Positions 63,020 to 64,000 of a stretch of DNA of 64,000 nt are shown piece by piece. This stretch comes from Scytonema hofmannii PCC 7110 (GTDB lineage Bacteria > Cyanobacteriota > Cyanobacteriia > Cyanobacteriales > Nostocaceae). Each line of letters opens with the position of its first letter. The first letter of the stretch is position 1. The translations under genes and the position numbers were made by a program. The notes under the pieces are model-generated. The model saw only the letters and a program-made list of their open reading frames with translations. It did not search any database and had not been told where the DNA came from. The DNA lies in the NCBI RefSeq assembly GCF_000346485.2, contig NZ_KQ976354.1, positions 7,300,273-7,364,272 on the forward strand, given 5' to 3'.

Positions 63020-63112
63020 TTAGTGGTTAGTAGTTAATAGTTAAAATCTTGCCACTATTCACTAACGATGACAGGCGAGACGCCTGTCCTACACCACTAA
63101 CCACTAACTAAA
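63018..63112. repeat. Heptamer arrays with an inner palindrome
   Basis: GTTAGTG-type units (63018-63044) and ACTAACC units (63093-63112) flank a GACAGGCGAGACGCCTGTC palindrome (63069-63087). Confidence 0.7.
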
Positions 63113-63114
63113 TT

Positions 63115-64000
63115 ATGCTGTGGGGGTTTATAGTGACAAATCGGAGACAAAAAATTCAAAAAGCAGGATTTTTAATTTTAAATGTTAAATTCTTACTATT
63201 TAATTTACTAATGTTGCCAGCTACCGCAACAACTACAGAACCAGTCATCAGTATTGTCCAAAGTACAGAAAATACAAATCAGTGGACGGGCATTACAACC
63301 CGTTTGCAGACTGCAGGGGTAAAGTATTGTGTAATTCCCCTGTGGAATGTGAGGAGTGCGGCAGATTGGGGCGATCGCACTATCTTATTTATGCCCAATG
63401 TTGAGTCATTAACTCCCGCACAAGCTATTGCTCTAGAAGAATGGATGAGCAAAGGAGGGCGCTTAATTGCTAGCGGTCCGGTGGGAAGTGTATCAGCACC
63501 AGGAGTTAGACAGCTTTTGCGTACACTGTTGGGAGGTTATTGGGGATTTAGCCTTGAAAGCACACAACAGTTACAACTTCCACCAAAACAAAAAATTCAG
63601 TTTTGGGCAGATAAAAAGGAACTTTTTGGTAAGATACGCGGTGGTGTGGTTGTTCCCGATGAATTAGCAACAACTCAAACGCCTGCTGTTTGGGATTCCA
63701 AAGATAGCCCAGTGGCAGTAGTAGCCACCGATCGTTCTACATTTTTTGGTTGGCGTTGGGGAGTCGATGTTGTTGCATCACCAGAGTTAGATACAGCTTG
63801 GCTGCAAACAAGCATCAACCGTTTTCTCAAAAAACCCACAACCGCTCCAACGCGAGTTAACGGGGGTTCTGAAACCTGTAGTACCACTGTAGCAACGGTT
63901 CCCTCTACTTCTGGGACAAGGAAAGTAGAGAGCAGGGGAGCAGGGGAGCCGAGGAGCAGGGGAGAAAGCTCCGCCGCATCCACTGCATCCACTGCATCCA
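63115..64000 (+). CDS. Secreted protein, possibly N-terminal part of a glycosylhydrolase-type protein (cut by window edge)
   Basis: The frame is open from the ATG at 63115 to the window end (295 residues). A hydrophobic segment (about 18-36) followed by PATATT suggests export. The next region (about 44-240, with TNQWTGITTRLQTAGVKYCVIPL, ILFMPNVESLTPAQAIALEEWMSKGGRLIASGPVG and FGWRWGVDVV) is a beta/alpha domain. I associate it with the N-terminal part of cyanobacterial family-10-like glycosylhydrolases, but the catalytic part is outside the window. Residues from about 270 are low complexity (GAGEPRSRGESSAASTAST), read from AGGGGAGC and GCATCCACT repeats. Confidence 0.65.
   Translation, partial: MLWGFIVTNRRQKIQKAGFLILNVKFLLFNLLMLPATATTTEPVISIVQSTENTNQWTGITTRLQTAGVKYCVIPLWNVRSAADWGDRTILFMPNVESLTPAQAIALEEWMSKGGRLIASGPVGSVSAPGVRQLLRTLLGGYWGFSLESTQQLQLPPKQKIQFWADKKELFGKIRGGVVVPDELATTQTPAVWDSKDSPVAVVATDRSTFFGWRWGVDVVASPELDTAWLQTSINRFLKKPTTAPTRVNGGSETCSTTVATVPSTSGTRKVESRGAGEPRSRGESSAASTASTAS

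Overview
The window looks like chromosomal DNA of a filamentous, probably heterocyst-forming (Nostocales-type) cyanobacterium. The evidence is the many HIP1 octamers (GCGATCGC), dense short tandem heptamer repeats (GGTTAGT, CCAAAAT, GGTCACT and GGGAGTA types), and genes typical of this group: sphS/sphR/phoU, the fbp-tal-zwf-opcA operon, crtW, an Hli-type protein, ycf49-like DUF2499, an HpsJ-like protein and a perR-like fur gene. I saw no tRNA, rRNA, CRISPR array or intact insertion sequence. Both ends cut genes: phoU on the left and a secreted protein on the right.

Layout. 0-3 kb: phosphate-sensing genes sphR-sphS-phoU on the minus strand, with an unexplained 0.28-kb inverted-repeat-bounded segment between sphS and phoU. 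3.5-5.8 kb: two tandem paralogous coiled-coil proteins. 6.4-12.5 kb: hisA, a DUF3593/DUF2499 membrane pair, csaB, a Uma2 nuclease, a DUF4241 protein and the cobyrinate diamide synthase gene. 12.5-18.1 kb: fbp, tal, zwf and opcA, the oxidative pentose phosphate operon, with opposed repeat arrays in every spacer. 18.6-25 kb: an RRM RNA-binding protein, an intein-containing class II ribonucleotide reductase, a PPOX flavoprotein and cysE. 25-31.7 kb is the most accessory-looking stretch: a ParDE-type toxin-antitoxin pair, a transposase relic, secreted/lipoprotein genes, and a two-gene unit pairing a RelE-like-SF1-helicase fusion with a tail-anchored coiled-coil protein. 31.8-38.5 kb: rhodanese, hrcA, two tandem membrane paralogues, crtW, an Hli protein and a GAF-PP2C phosphatase. 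38.9-49.8 kb: ftsY, nusB, DUF502, a DUF6888/6887 pair, a glycosyltransferase, an HpsJ-like protein, HU, cobD and a flavin oxidoreductase. 49.9-55.5 kb: a DUF3685 pseudo-receiver protein divergent from a NACHT-pentapeptide protein, then a PerR/FurC-type regulator. 56.3-64 kb: MscS, UppP, a FecCD/BtuCDF-type ABC importer, a TIGR03279-type radical SAM-like protein and the partial secreted protein.

Functional links. Fbp, Tal, Zwf and OpcA handle sugar phosphates and NADPH supply in the dark or in heterocysts. Cobyrinate diamide synthase, CobD, the adenosylcobalamin-dependent reductase and possibly the BtuCDF-like importer form a scattered B12 theme. The best candidates for undescribed biology are the RelE-helicase/coiled-coil unit, the NACHT-pentapeptide protein, the coiled-coil paralogue pair, and the invasion of coding sequence by small repeats. 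Heptamer arrays, in-gene palindromes and a short MITE family add peptides or stop codons to several proteins.
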